A stretch of 64,000 nucleotides of DNA from Triops longicaudatus (taxonomy: Eukaryota > Arthropoda > Branchiopoda > Notostraca > Triopsidae), in the NCBI GenBank assembly GCA_022885665.1, contig JAGQDJ010000030.1:124001-188000 (forward strand), in the 5' to 3' direction. Position numbers and translations under genes: made by a program. The notes under the pieces were generated by a model that was not told the DNA's origin, did not search any database, and saw nothing but the letters and a program-made list of their open reading frames with translations. Positions 1 through 13,545 of the stretch are shown piece by piece; positions within the stretch are counted from its first letter, which is position 1, and every line of letters begins with the position of its first letter.

Positions 1-334
1 AATACGTCCGCCATGTTTCAGAAGCTTGGCTTGGGATTTGTTGACACTCACAGCGCTGCACTCTATTAAATAGATTTGGAACTAAAGGCGGCAATTACGA
101 GAACAGAACGGAATTTTCGTAAGGAATTGCAGCGTCTAGTAAGAATCTCAATAGAATATAATAGAAAAAGAATGACTATCTCAATAGTAATGTCTCAAAA
201 ATCTCAAAAATAATATCTCAATAGAAATAGAATGACTAGCTTTTGAAAGTCTCAGTAGTGACTAAACCGCGCCCCTTTACTCTCAAAACAGTTCAACGTG
301 TATTTACGCTGTTTTCCAATCTGGAAGTTAAAAC
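1..334 (+). other. 5' flank of SKI3
   Basis: No gene seen. An imperfect repeat of TCTCAATAG...AGAATGACTA occupies about 146-240. The SKI3 promoter should lie here, but no TATA box or DRE was recognised. Confidence 0.5.
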
Positions 335-3300
335 ATGGATGTTTCAGTGAAACAGCTTCTTAAAGATGCCAAAGAAGCTGTCAAACAGAAAAACTATGAT
401 GTAGGCCTAAATTTTTGCAAGGTAAATCGTTTTTGTTCAGTTTTATACATACGAACACTATAAACGTGTCTAATCACAGGAAATTCTTCAGCGAGAAAAG
501 ACCAATTATTTAGCTCTTGTTCTATCTGCGGTGTGTTTCCAAGAAAGTGGACAACTCGATAAAGCATTAGCTGCGTTTCAGAAAGCTACGGACTTACAAC
601 CGGATCAACCGTCTGCTTGGCAAGGTTTGGTCGCCTTTCTGGAAAAAAGAAAAGAAGAAGCCAGCAAAACTTTGTCCACCGATGGAGAAACGTTAAACAA
701 AGAACAATCGGCGCTTTTATGCCAAGCTTATCAAAAGCTTCTCAATTTTTACGCCAAGTAATATTCTTCTGTTTTTAAGATTTTTAACATTTATTAAATT
801 AATCTTCTAAGAGTTCTTTTCCGACTTTTCAGTATTTTTTATTAATTCGATTCAATTTCGTTTAGCGATTGGACCAAGTACTCTTTAGTATCCGAGAAAC
901 TAGCCGTACTCAATCTTGAGGCTCAAAACATCATTTCATCAGTGAATGTCTTGAAAACGCTTCTGCGAAAAGCGAAAGACAACGATGACGACTCGAACTT
1001 GAAAGATGTCTGGGGAATTATTGCAAACTTGCTCTTTCAGCGCGAAGATTTACCGAAAGAAGAAAAGTCTCTGGTAATCACGATATAAATTAGTTAATCA
1101 ACCAACCAACAAATATAAAGAAAAAAAAGGAAAAAAAAGAAGTCGGTAAAAAAGTAAATATTTAGGAAATAAATAAAAACGTTAACGTATACAAAAACTG
1201 CTCACACTCATGCGTCTTTCTCTTTGTAGTTAATTGAAGCATTGAAAAACTCAATTGATTCCACCAATTCTCCATTGAACGAAGCAAAATGGTCCAAACT
1301 TGTCACTTTATTACCCAACAATGCTGCAGTCACAGAAGCTCAAAAGTTGCTCCAAGTTTTTCCCCACTCGCCCATCGCCTTGTATACCGTGTCCCGTTTT
1401 TACGTCGAAAAGTTCGCCCAGAAGGAATTCTTATCGCAAGCCGAAGTTGAGTCTATTGCTAACCTTCTTCCTAACGAAAACTCCGCCCCCCTAAAAGGCG
1501 TTTTAGCGTCTTTGAAGAATGAAATCGTGGAAGCTAAGAAGTACTTCAGAATTGCTCTTGAAAAAGAGCCTAATAATCCAGTACTTTACAAACTACTCTT
1601 CGAAACGTTGGTTCAAGCATTACGTTACGAAGAAGCTGTACAAATAGCCCAACAATGGCTTAATTTGGACAAATCCAGCGTAGAAGCAAAACTAGCTTAC
1701 GTCAAAGCGTGCTTGGAATCCAAATCGAATTCCTTAATGGAAGAAGCTGAAAAGATTGTACTGGAAATACTGGCAAGGGATCCAAAACAACTAGAAGCGA
1801 TGGTTTGTTTAACGAGGTTACGGATTAAACAACAAGATGTTAAAGAAGCTCGTGCTTTGTTGGAAGAACTCAAAACCTTTCTTAAGGAGAAGCGAACGGA
1901 TGTTAGATTATTGGAAGCAGAATGTTTGGAAGCCGAAAGTTTCGTTCTAGACGCCATTAAAGTCCTGGAAGAAGATGATAACCAGCTAGATTTGCCGTCT
2001 TTACTCTTTCTGGCCCAGTGTAAAGAAAAGGCCTTGAGTTGGAAAGCTAGCGCTAACACTCTCGTTCAAGTAAATTTGCAAATTTGTAGTTAACTCGTAT
2101 TGTTAACGCAGAATGAAAATGAAACGATTTTTTAAAAAATCGTTATTTTTTAAAAAAAATCGCATTTAATTTTTAGCATCGAAAATATTTCGCGTTTAAT
2201 AGTATTTTCTTTTCCTAGGCAGCGAAGTGTTATCCGTACGCGGGCGAAGTTTACCTTCGTTTAGGCCTTTTGTTATGGCACAAGGCGGGAGATACCGGAA
2301 AGGGACTTCGGTGCTTGCAAAAAGCGTTGGCTTTATCGCCCACGGATATGAAAATTGCCAAAACGTTGAGTGATTCGTACCAAGCTGTCAACGACGCTGT
2401 AATAAAACCTTTAAATTTTACCTATTTGTAACTTCAGCAATTTTTTATTTGTTTGTTTTTTTAGCAGTATTTGAAGACTGATAACGTCCAGAAATGTGCA
2501 AATTTAAGAGCTTTTTAACAAGTTTCTTTGATAGTATTAGTTTTATTCATGGGTTTTTAAAAAATTTACATGAAAAGAATGTTTTTCTTTTCAGGAGAAT
2601 CACATAGCCTTGTTGAAGGCGATAACTCAATTGTATGGGACGACTTGGGCGTGGCTTCGGCTTGGTTTGCTGCAGTTGCAAAAGGGTGATCTAAGCCAGA
2701 GTGTATTTAGCTTGCAGAACGCGGTTAGAACGCAACCGAATGATGGACTGTACTGGGAAGCGTTAGCAGACGCGTATATCCAGCGTGGTTCGTTCACAGC
2801 GGCGCTGAAAGCGTTCCAAAAAGCGGCCGAATTGCTCGAATCGGCTGGTAAACCCACCGCGTACTCCGATCTCCAGATCGCATACGTTCATCAAGTAACA
2901 ATATTCGTGAATTTAAGCAGTAACTCAAATTAAATGCTCACTTTTGTGCTTAAAACTGATTTGGCAAAGGTTTTTGTGTTTTACATGAGTTAAAGTTTAC
3001 CGTTAATCGTTTTCTTGTCGGAAATCGATAATTTAGGTGATTGGAGAGCTGGACGAAGCTGCAAAGCGCTACGAGAGCGTATTAACGAAGAACGCGAGCG
3101 ATTTGACATTAGTCCCCGCCCTCCTGGGCATGGCAGAAACGCTTATCCTGCAAGCAGAGCTGTATTTGCAGGATGGAAGACCCGGGTGTGCGTTGGACAA
3201 CGTCCAAGCTTCTATTACACACCTAACGAGGTATTAAACAGTCTAAAAATATTCAAAAATAAAAATGCCAAACCTTTTAAAATTTTTGTGCACATAAAGT

Positions 3301-6300
3301 CCATTTGTAAATTATTTGTGCAATTTTTCAGATCATAATCTTATTACATTTTAATGCATTACTTTTGAATTTGTGCAGAGCTGTGGAATTACGACCGGAT
3401 TTGTCGTGTTTATGGGCGTTATTGGGCAAGACATGCCTCCTACTACGGGACTTAGCGAAAGAGTTCGTCACGTTGACAGTTAGCTCGTACCTCTTTACTG
3501 ATAACGTGAATTTACGAAGTGTTAGTGACGTCGTTTTGGACAAAAAGGCCGTTATGTGTCTCGCAGCGCGGTAAACTCGCATTTTTGCGTTCTTTACGCG
3601 TGAACTGGAGCGAAAGGAGTTTATAATGTTATTTTATGGTGTATAGGATGTTTTCCAAAGCAATTAAGCTCCAACCGACCATGTCACCCTTATGGCACAA
3701 TTTGGCTTTGGCGTATTACCAGCAAATTGAGTTGACGAGCGAATCGCTAGAAGACCAAGAACGTTTGCATTCATTGGCTGAAGCTGCTGCGAGAAAGGTT
3801 CGATAAAATCTTATGAATAAATTTATTTTAATTTTTTTTGTTCTAATAATTTGTGTATTTCCTTCATTAGAGTATTATTTCTATTTATTCTAATACTTTT
3901 GTGAAATTTGTGGAATTATTTTAGGCGGTTACGATCAGTCCACAAGAACCCTCGCATTGGCATACCTTGGGGCAAATATGCGCAGAACGTAATCCTAGCT
4001 TAGCACAGCATGCGTGGATTACGTGTCTGCAAAGAGGCAAAGAAAATGGTGCGCATCGCAAAGATCCAGTAGCGTGGACGAATCTCGGTGCGCTTTATAT
4101 GCACGCCTGGAAGACGTGGAAACTACCGGGCATAGATATGACGCTGGCTCACCGGGCGTTCCAACAAGCTCAGCATGATCAGCCTGATTATACACGAGCA
4201 TGGGTTGGACAGGTATAAAATAACAAATGTGGCATAAATCTCAACTATGCGTTTTTTGGACTAGTTTTCGCTGTTGTGATTCCTGTATGTATTACAATGA
4301 ATTTCTGAGAATTTATTAGTATTAGAATAAGTCGGTATTTTGTGTTTACTATATTCTTATTTCGACATATTTTAAACTAATTTTAAAACCAGCTTGGAAC
4401 TATATCCTTCATGTGTGGATTTTTCTAGTTTTTTCTTTCTTAATGTAAAAAAATGTTTAAAAAATAGAGAAGAATTTAAACAAGGAATTACGGTTCAAAG
4501 ATAGTTTTATAATTAGTTTAAAAAAAAAACTTTTTTTGGTAAGTTTTACCATAATTTTTTTAATTTAATCTAATTAGAAGTTTTATACTTCGTTGTTATG
4601 TTTAACTTGATTTTTCTTATTCACTTAATTCAGTTATAGTCAGTTATTTTAGTATGGTTTATTTCTGCGTTCGTTTTGATTAAACTTTTCTGACAGAAAT
4701 GTATGTTTTAGGCGATGATTGCGGAAAGCTTTGAACATGCGGAGACAATGGACTTATTCAGACACACCGTTTTGCTGCAAGGCTCCGCAGAGGGCGCTAT
4801 AGGCTACGCCCACCATGTGCTGAAAACGTTGGTGGACCAAGAATTGAAGAGCACGCCCCATTATGTGTACAGTATTCAGAAAATGAATGCTGTGGTCACT
4901 GCGAGTGACGCAATGCTAAGATATTTGGGTAAAGAAACTTTACTTATTAGGGGCTGTATTGAATTTCATGTTAAAAATATATATATTCTTAATTTAACAC
5001 TTTTTTGTTAATTAATTTTTTGTTTGTTTAATTTAGTGTTTGTATTACAAATAACTCCCAGATTTTTAAATTCAGAATGCTATATTTTAGAAATATTCAA
5101 AATTTTTAGAGACAAAATCGGAACGGTAATAAAAAACTGGTACGATCCTGTGGCACTTTGTATGCTGTCTGTCCCACTTTCTTAAGGTCAATTTCTTATT
5201 TTCGTTAATATTCCGTTTTCAATTTTTTATTTTCAATTTCAAGCCTTTCCCTTTTAACATCGAAAAATTTGAAGTTATTTTTTAATTACGTAATTATGTC
5301 GACGCATCTTTTTAAACAATATATATTTATTTAGTCCTGTTTGATTATTTATTTTCTTTATTTCTTAGGTGAGCGTCAGAGTAATCCTTGCGCGTATAAC
5401 TTTCTGGGTTTGTTGCTGGAAAGGCAAAGACTGTTTCGCCAAGCAGAATCGTACTTTCGCCGAGCGTTAGAATTGTTACAAGGCGAATTATCACAGGAAG
5501 AGGGAGACTTCAAAGAACAGGTGCAAACCAATTTGGCCAGAGTATTGAACTCCATGGGAAAACATGAAGAAGCGGTGGAGATGTATTCTGCTTTAGCCAA
5601 ATCCGAGTTTTACGCAGCGTGTGGTCTAAGCTTAGCGCATTATAAAGGTATTTAAAAAAAAATAAAAATAAAAAATTGAACTCAGGTATTGAATGATTAT
5701 TGATTTCTTATATATTTTTGTTTATTTTTATTGAAAAAAATATTTAATTATTTATTTTTATTAATGTATTATCATTATTATTTTTTGTAAACCATGCGTT
5801 TATTGTTAACTCGGTAGCGAAACACCCAGAAGATGCGTCGGCGACTTATGAAGCAGCGTTGGAGTGGCTGGTACCTGACGAAGCCAACCGATCGCATTTG
5901 CTAGTCGCTTTAGCTGCCATGGCCATCAAGACTCAGAATTATGAAAAAGCGCAAAATCTCTTGTTCGAAAGGTATCAATTGATCAAATTTTGACGTCAGG
6001 TCAAAGATTTAAAGGATTTTAAGGTATTTCGATTTAATTTGCCTTTTATTTTCCATTTATTCGCTTACTGAAATAATAATAAAATAATAAAAAATTCTAA
6101 AATAGTAAAAATACTAGGATAATAAAAACAATATTTATGAATAATATATGTCCTAAATGAATCAATAAAACTCCTAGTAAAATCATCTATTGAGTCAGTC
6201 ACCTTTATTTCATTTGAGTTTACGTTAATGTTTCTGAAGTTTCTGTCTTAATTTATGGTGCTCAAACATTCCATTGACTTTCAATTCTCTATTCGCATAA

Positions 6301-7069
6301 TATTGACAAACTTTTGCGTTTCTTTCCCGTTACAGTTGTAGCATCGAACCTGCCTCCATTCACGGCATTTTCGCGTTAGCGAGCCTCGGTTTGTTGCAGT
6401 CAGATGAAACGCTAACCGAAGCGGCACTTTCAGAGCTCAAGCCTAATCTACAGAATCCTGCATATCTGCCCAACATCGCATTCCTTTTATCTGCCAAACA
6501 AGTGACGAACGGCGATAATAGAGGCGCTTTAAAAGAGTGGGCCAGAGCCGTCCATGCCCGGCCGGATTTACCTTCCATGTGGTACCATATCTGCGTGCAT
6601 TTAGCGCAACAAAGTTCCTTAAACGAAGTACGCCTTTTTTTTTAAAAAAAAAAATCTAAAATAAAACGTTTAAAGTTTTGGTCATGATTTTAAATTTATT
6701 TTTATTTATTTACAGGCACAGAGCGAGCTGTTATGGCGGTGTGCGAGTAAAGCAGCGCATTTGGGCTTAGCGTCACCGGTACAAGATGTCTCTTTGAGTC
6801 AAGCGATGTGCTTAGCAAGCCTGGGTCATCTGCGGTCACATCAGCCCAAGTTGGCGTCACGTTTGGCGCAGAAAGCGATTCATGTGGCCCCGCATGAGCC
6901 CCAAGGCTGGATGTGTTTGTTGGCAGCCGATGCGCAAACTAACAAGAAGCAGTCTTTGGCTTCTTCTGCCACAGGACTGACTCCCTGGGTCACGTTTGTC
7001 AAGTCACTTGTTACGGGCTCCAAGGCTTGTTTGCACTGGCTCCGATCATACGAAAAGATAGCCTTGTAA
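335..7069 (+). CDS. TTC37: SKI3/TTC37 (superkiller complex TPR scaffold), 15 coding exons
   Basis: Large tetratricopeptide-repeat scaffold of the Ski complex, which feeds mRNA 3' ends to the cytoplasmic exosome. Exons: 335-421, 480-757, 866-1073, 1230-2069, 2219-2398, 2595-2894, 3037-3230, 3379-3570, 3647-3797, 3925-4212, 4712-4928, 5369-5647, 5818-5971, 6336-6627, 6716-7069. Every intron is GT-AG, phases agree, and the join gives 1,337 residues. The start at 335 opens a TPR-like helix (VKQLLKDAKEAVKQ). TPR signatures recur along the chain, for example ALAAFQKATDLQP (exon 2), AVRTQPNDGLYWEALADAY (exon 6) and AWTNLGALYMHAW (exon 10). The AWVGQ/AMIAESF and ETMDLFRHT stretch across the exon 10/11 join (near residue 900) matches animal SKI3 closely. 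It is about 200 residues shorter than the human protein (from memory about 1,560), and the missing part is at the C-terminus. A polyadenylation signal follows at 7108. Identity is very secure; individual splice borders are slightly less so. Confidence 0.95.
2124..2143. repeat. Perfect 20-bp palindrome in SKI3 intron 4
   Basis: ACGATTTTTTAAAAAATCGT, perfectly self-complementary. The identical 20-mer occurs again at 9767-9786. Confidence 0.8.
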
Positions 7070-7107
7070 AAATCACCCCCCTGCTGGAAGTGTTCCACAA
7101 CTAAGAA

Positions 7108-7113
7108 AATAAA
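7108..7113 (+). promoter_or_regulatory. AATAAA polyadenylation signal of SKI3
   Basis: A canonical AATAAA lies 39 bp after the SKI3 stop codon and is the first such hexamer downstream. It marks a short 3' UTR and supports the stop at 7069 as the true gene end. Confidence 0.6.
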
Positions 7114-8640
7114 CACAAAATTGAAAATAACGGAAAGTTAAGATACATGCGGAGCAAGCTTAAAAGATATTAAAGAATACAAGTAGAAAGACTCGAAACA
7201 ACAATTTGCGGTCAATCGTACAGCACACCGCCTGCCTTTGTGGCCGATTACGTTAAAAGTTTTTCGTCGTTTCCCCATCGAAATTGTTTAAGGCTTTCTT
7301 AAAATTGATGGACAGTAAAAAGATATGCATAAACGTTTCCGTTTAGAACTTTCAAAATACTGTTTATAAATTTACTGCGATTTGACAAGATGTTGCAACG
7401 TTTGATAGAATTAGAAAAAAATCACTACCGTTCCATACTTACGTAATATAAAAGCAGTTTCACTGGAAAAATCGTCGAGAAATGTACGACGAAATGTTTA
7501 GTTTTGCATTCTGCTGCCAAAAATCTGCAGAAAATTACCAGAACTATTTTTGAAAATAATTCGAAGAAAAATGGTTTGTATAACTAAAAATAAATAACTT
7601 TACTATCGAAAATTATTTAACGTGCTTTCACGAAATCATCCCTTTTCACGCCATTTCTAAGCTTACACAATAGACTGAGTAAGAGTGGCTTTAAGTCGTT
7701 GTTCTTAACTTTAACTAAGCGTAGCTGTTGTGTTCAGAAAAAGAATTAGTAGAATATTTTCAGGCCAAGAAGTAGTACTCATTTCGCCAAGAATGAATTC
7801 CCACTTACAAACAGTCTTATAAACATTTATCCCTTCAGGCAAGTCGAAGCCATTGCCCCCTTGCGGACACAGCTGCAGTCCACTGCCGGGTTAAGCTAAA
7901 AAAAAAAAAAATCCTGTCGCAGCTTTTGACTAGCAAATTGCTTCATTCCTTTCTCTTCCCGCCTTTTCTCGTAGTCTTTTTGCTTTCACCATAATGTTTT
8001 CCGTAATGTGTTTGGATAAAGGACACCGTGGCGTCACTGAGTTCTCGTTCTTCCACTCCACAACACACATTCTCTCCCCCCTACTACACATTTACTCCCC
8101 TAACGCATTTCTTGCAAAGAAGCCAACATTCGAAAACCTCCCGAGAATAACATTAAGGTCGCTATATTTGTTTGTCCCCGCTTTGCGCTCGCCTTTCTTT
8201 CCCTTCTTTTTAACGTAAAACTGGGCTTCGGGAGGGTTTTGTTCCGCTGCAAAAGAGGGGGGTAAGGGGGGTTAAACGTTATGTGTGAAGAGTTCGCACA
8301 GTTTGGCCCACTGCCAAAGAACTTGTAAGCTTGCTGAGAGAAAGACATAAGGTTAGGGAATTCTGCTAGTTGCTCGCGAGGGTTCTCTCGCTTTTGCTTT
8401 AGTATCTTTAGTGTAGTGGGTTACACGTTTTTTATTCAAACTGGAATTTCTGGTAGTAGTGCTTTTTGAAATTATTAAACGAATAGCTTTAGTGGCTTTA
8501 GGAAGTGAAATAATACTTTCGAAAACAAAGTTAAGAAAAAAATATTTAAAATATTCTGCAGAAGTAAAAGTGCGGTGGCTTGCAGAGATGGTGAAGAATT
8601 ACTGGTACCAGAATGTGTTACGGACATTTCTCGAAGGATT
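7114..8640 (+). other. Intergenic, SKI3 to Dpr-like gene
   Basis: No supportable gene. The last 700 bp are pyrimidine-rich on the + strand up to about 8220 and carry short G runs near 8260. This is the likely promoter and 5' UTR region of the Dpr-like gene. Confidence 0.5.
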
Positions 8641-11600
8641 ATGAAGTTCGTATCACGGATATTACGATTCCCTTTCGGACGTGACATTGCTGCAGGGACG
8701 TATTGCTGCGCGTACGTCTCTTTGCTCTTCGTCTTGCTTTTAACGACAGGTACAGCGAAAGCACTTGAGCACAGAAAAAGGGTTTAAAGAAGAAAATAAA
8801 AAGGGTCAGGTTTGAGAAAAAGCCGCCATGGGCAGGACACCACATGCTCGATCCAGCTCATTAGGCAAGAATACGTATAAAAATAGGTCCAGCGAAAATC
8901 CCCCGGCAGGTATAACGGACTTCTCATTTATTTAAACGACTAGTGTAGTCTCTAATTATATTCAAAACATTTAATTAAATTCAGAGTACAAATCTTCATT
9001 TCTTTCCCTGGATTTTCAATGCTTCAACTAAATAAAAAAAATAATAATAATAAAAATGAAAAACTCAGTAACGACGAAAACAGAAAATGTTCCAGCGGCT
9101 GCCATATTTAAGGGCTTTTAAGTGTATTAACTTATTTATTTAGATTAAGCGTTTATATAAAAGTTTAAAGAACGTTTGTGATCGTTGAACAAAACGTATG
9201 TTGACACTGTTTGCATTTCTTCGGCCGGATGTTGATTGATCCCGTCGAGTTGTCAAGTCCCTTGCTGAGATATGTCCCAATGATGTTTTAGTCTAAGTAC
9301 TTACAGCTGGGGCTTTTTCTAGTACTTTCAGACAGTCTATATGAGGCATTTTAGTGGATAGAGTGCGAAAAAGGGACGCACCCTAACCCTATACATAGAG
9401 AGTGCCCTAAACGTGTTGCGCGACATGTGACGCACAAGGACGGATCAGGTATCCTTAACGGCTGATGCCCTTGTCTGCACTTTTGATGAATGAGCAGCAA
9501 GATTCCCACCATAAGCCAACATTTCGAAGGAAGAAACTCATGGTATTTAACCGCTAAACTGCTTTTAATGATTCTTTTCCTGCACAAATCTGCTGGGCAT
9601 TTTACCGCTCGTCTTCTGAGGTTTGATGTATGCTGAAAAAATGAAACAATCTGCTAACAAATCTCACAGAAAATTTTTTATCACATATTTTGAAAGTGTC
9701 TTAATATTGTATTGTTGGTATAGCTAGTCAAAACTTTACTGCTAGAAATTTATAGCAAAAAATTTAACGATTTTTTAAAAAATCGTGCTAAAAATTTTCA
9801 CTCTTTTTGGTTCTAATTTCCTATACAGAAAACACAGTAACATTCAAGAGACTTTTTGTAATACTTTTTTAAGTAATATAGTAGACCTGAGCTATTAGTT
9901 TCAGGAAGTACTTAAAGGTAGTAGCGTTGAACTCATTAGCTTTCACAATGAAGTTTACGACACATTTGGTTTTACACATATCGCTTTTAGCAAAATTCAT
10001 AGCTCGACTATTTCTTGCAAAAGTGGTGCGGAGTTATGCAGATTGCCAAAGTGAACCGAAACATAAACGCAATGGTGTTGTTCATTAGAAAAGAATTCTT
10101 TTCCTCTCTTTGGGGAACTCGAAAATTTTTTTACAACCTGGCATTGGTACTTTGGCGCCTTGTCTGTTTTATTTTCAGCTATACTCCGAAACGAGAATGT
10201 GATTCCGTTCAGGGGACCCAGGATTTTGCTCAACACGTTGTTACAATTAATGTCTGGAACCCTGTTACCCCCATCTTTTCCCTCATGTGAACACGCTTTT
10301 CTCGTGCCAAACTTTACAACCACGCTAGTACAACTTTAAGCGTCCTTCAGTCGCCCAAAAACTCGTTTCAGAACTTAAAACGAATATGTAACGTCCGTTG
10401 CTACACCTGCAAGAATTTTTTCCCAGTCGTAAAACAGTATCTTTCAAGTCTGACGAGTGCGGTGTGATCCGTCCAACAAAAAGAATTTTCTTTTATTACC
10501 TTTGTGTCTTACTATCTTCAAACTTAAATATTCCTTAACTTTTCTTTCACTTTCTAACTTGTGTAGTAATTTTTTAACGAATTTACCTGATAGATTTCCA
10601 ATAGTATTTTTTTATTTTAATTTGTTTAAGTCTTCACGCCGGAATTTGCCCCATTTCCACATGAACCAGTCTTTAAAGCTATTTTTAATGATTTTTTCCT
10701 TATTTTTTTGGTCCATATTTTTTAAATACAGGTGGATCTAACTATTAGGATGCTTTTAATTGGTACACTGCAGCGTATATTTACGTGAAAAGAAAGTACT
10801 GACAATGCCGCTACATGTACGTAATCGATCTTACGAGCGATCTGGTGATAAAGTGTCCAAGTTGATGGGTGTTCTGTAAAAGGCAAAGGGGTGAAAGACT
10901 GCAAGATGGCTTCTTTTCCCAATCAAACAGGTTTAGGGAATATGTTAAGTGACTGATGAGGTAGCGTTGCAGCGATAGTGTTCAATTAACAAGTTGATCG
11001 AGTTTGGAATGCATGACAAGTTCTAATAAAAACCAGTTTTATGGCTTTTGTTCTCTGTCAGCTGAGAGGAAGAAAAAAGTTGGGCTAAATGCGTGGTGCC
11101 CGAGTTAATAGTCGCCAGGCGGACGTGTTCAGTGGCTCTGAATGACGAAGACGAATTGTTTTACTGAGTTTTAGCTTCTGCTTTGCTTCAAAGTCTAAAG
11201 TTAGCTTTGTAAGGATCGTTAAGCTTGTGTGGTGTCATGGAGACAATTTAGTAATGGAATAATTGGGCATTGGAAAAAATGTGTATGTTGTGTAAGCTGG
11301 TTTGAATGAAGGCGTTCAAGTTGAATTTTGGAGTGTGAAGAGTGGGAAACGGATTGAATGTGGCTAACGGTTTTTATTGCGTACGCAGGGCTGCACGCAG
11401 CGACACCACAGCTGCTCGGCCCGGCTTTGAATGTTACCTCAATGGCGGGACAAGCGTCGCTGCTGACTTGCGTCGTCCGTCACATTGGAGACAAAACTGT
11501 AAGAATTTTTTTGTTTTATAACTTCAACGTGTTTCAAATTCATAATATAGCATTGAGTTTGGATACATTTGCTTTCTTTCATGATTAGAATACTCTTAAA

Positions 11601-13352
11601 GCGAATTTCAGTAGAGGGACAAGGTGAAAACTTTCGTGCTTTTTTTCACTTCACGTGTAGACGATTTCTCCTGGTTATCATAGGAGTTATTGTAAGCATA
11701 AAAAGACATAAAAAGCCTAAAGAATCATAAAGCATAAAAGTATAAGCAAAGAAGTCAGAAAGAAGTAAAAAGAAGAAGTGAAAAAAAGTGAAAATTAGCC
11801 GTGTTCAAAACGGCATTTGTCCAAAGCGTACTCAGTCATCACTTTGGAGTTTTAAAATTGTGTGCGAAGTCAGTGCAGTGAATTTGTAGGCAGTCTTTGG
11901 ACGAGATATTTCCTATCTTGTCTTCTACGCGAAAAGTATTTTTCTTAGTTTTGGATACTGATATTGAACGATACAATGGAATAAACTAAATCCGTTTCTT
12001 ACAAAAAAGACATAAATTCAGTTTTTATTTATTTTCTCTTCAAAATTTCCGCTTTTTCGACGAAACCTTACCCATTTGGATTTCCTAACATTCACTGTCT
12101 GATTTTTCCAATTCCAAAGCGTTTGTAATTCTTCGTAAACAATTTTTGTACGATGTGTCCGACGTATCAACTGTCCTCGTCCCTCCTCTGTAAAAGACCG
12201 AGTACATTTTTGTGTATTCTTTGTGTTCTTTCGAAAATCAGGAAACCTGCTTTCAACTGTTAGAAATATCGTGCTTAAAATCTGGCTAAATTTAAAAGCA
12301 AAATTGTAGAATAGCTTTTAAGCGTGAATAAACTTGTAGGTATCTTGGATACGTCAGCGAGACTTGGCAATTTTGTCATCCGGGTTGGCTGTTTACACCA
12401 GCGATGATCGAATCGATGCACTGCATCCCTCGAATTCAGATTTGTGGCACTTACGAATCGACGATGTACGAAAATCCGATCAAGGAATCTACGAGTGTCA
12501 AGTACTTTGTTCAAGTATTCACCTTTGTGGTTAACTAATATTTACCTTTGCTAGGTAAATACAGATCCGAAGCTATTCGCTGCCATAGCGTTGATAGTCT
12601 TAGGTACTGAATTTTTAATTTTTATTTATTTAAATTAAATATTATATAAAATTCTTTAAAAGTGTAAGCAATTTAAAAGTATTATTAAACTTATACAAAT
12701 TTCGAAATAACTTATACAAAGTTATAACAAAAAACTTATACAAAGTTTATTAAAATATTGACGTTTATTTGAATTTAAAACATTTAAACGTAGTAATGTT
12801 AATATTAAAATATAACTTGAATTCATCAGTAACTTATACTTTTAAAAGCAAAACCTTGATTTAGACAACGATCCTCGTGAGCAAGCGAAAGATTCACCGT
12901 ACTATGGTCCTCCTACCACCAAGACTAAAACGACTGCCGGTACCGTGAAGATTCCCGGTCCTCCGGAACGTACCTTGAATCCAGGCGAGACAGCAAGTTT
13001 CATTTGCACCGCAAACGATTTTCCTGAACTACCTCAAAGCTTGTTATGGCGTCACCAAGGGCGTCTGGTGGGTGAAAACGCCCGGGCGAAGAAAACGTTA
13101 ACCTCTGGTTTATACACGTTGAGTAGTCGTTTAGACATATTTCAGGTTGAGAGTGATGACGATGGTGATTACGAATGTTCAGTAGCGAATGGACCTTGGG
13201 CCAGTGTACGACTCCACGTGCAAGGCGGCCATAGTGGCACCTCTCAAAGAATGACGCGCTCTAGCGCCACGTGTCGGCTGCGCAACAACAATACTCCTCT
13301 GGTGTCCGTTTTGGTTACTGCAAGTGCCTTGTTTTATTTTATTGTCACCTAA
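8641..13352 (+). CDS. Dpr-like two-Ig cell-surface protein, 5 coding exons
   Basis: Predicted neuronal recognition receptor of the Dpr family, whose fly members bind DIP proteins through their first Ig domain. Exons: 8641-8749 (signal peptide), 11389-11498, 12340-12501, 12555-12603, 12865-13352. Phases agree (1,0,0,1) and give 305 residues. The signal exon begins MKFVSR, carries the hydrophobic core YVSLLFVLLLTT and ends in phase 1. The acceptor at 11389 needs exactly that phase. Ig1 runs from about residue 45 to 140: Cys64, then VSWIRQRDLAILSSG, YTSDDRI, and the closing GIYECQVNTDP, all diagnostic of Dpr. Ig2 covers about residues 172-265, with Cys191, Trp205 and Cys248 in DGDYECSVANG. The C-terminus is a short hydrophobic segment (LVSVLVTASALFYFIVT), so a GPI anchor or a single membrane span is likely. 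An alternative start at 11358 (MWLTVFIAYAG) would give a shorter leader, but it lies across a good acceptor. Two DIP-like genes lie downstream in this window. Confidence 0.87.
8750..11388 (+). other. Intron 1 of the Dpr-like gene (2.6 kb)
   Basis: Separates the signal-peptide exon from Ig1. It contains the 20-bp palindrome at 9767. The open frames here have no family signature. Confidence 0.6.
9767..9786. repeat. Perfect 20-bp palindrome in Dpr-like intron 1
   Basis: Same ACGATTTTTTAAAAAATCGT sequence as in SKI3 intron 4; flanking bases differ. Confidence 0.8.
11801..12196 (+). repeat. Dispersed repeat family A, copy 1 (Dpr-like intron 2)
   Basis: Shares CGTGTTCA(A/G)AACG, then TCATCACTTTG(G/C)AG, GCTTTTTCGACGAAAC, ATTCACT and GTCCGACGT(A/G)TCAACTGTCC with the copy at 61480, in the same order. 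Non-coding; element ends were not resolved. Confidence 0.55.
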
Positions 13353-13389
13353 TGGCTTTTTTATATATTTTTATTGTATGTTTCGTATA

Positions 13390-13545
13390 CAGTAACATTT
13401 CGTTTACAACGAACCCCCTGGAAAAAATATTCGTTATATCCGATATTTTTTTCTCTCCAACCTTGCGTTTTCATATTTCTGAACATGAAAGTTTATTGTA
13501 ACCTTTAGTACACTTTTAAGGGTTCGTTACAACGAGATTTTACTG
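13390..13545. mobile_element. pogo/Tigger-like MITE, copy 1
   Basis: A 156-bp non-coding element between imperfect terminal inverted repeats of about 28 bp. The left end reads CAGTAACATTTCGTTTACAA and the right end, reverse complemented, CAGTAAAATCTCGTTGTAAC; both continue CGAACCC. CAGT ends with this CTCGTTATAACGAAC theme are typical of arthropod pogo/Tigger-type elements. A clean TA duplication is not visible on the right. It lies just after the Dpr-like gene and may include its 3' UTR. Confidence 0.6.
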
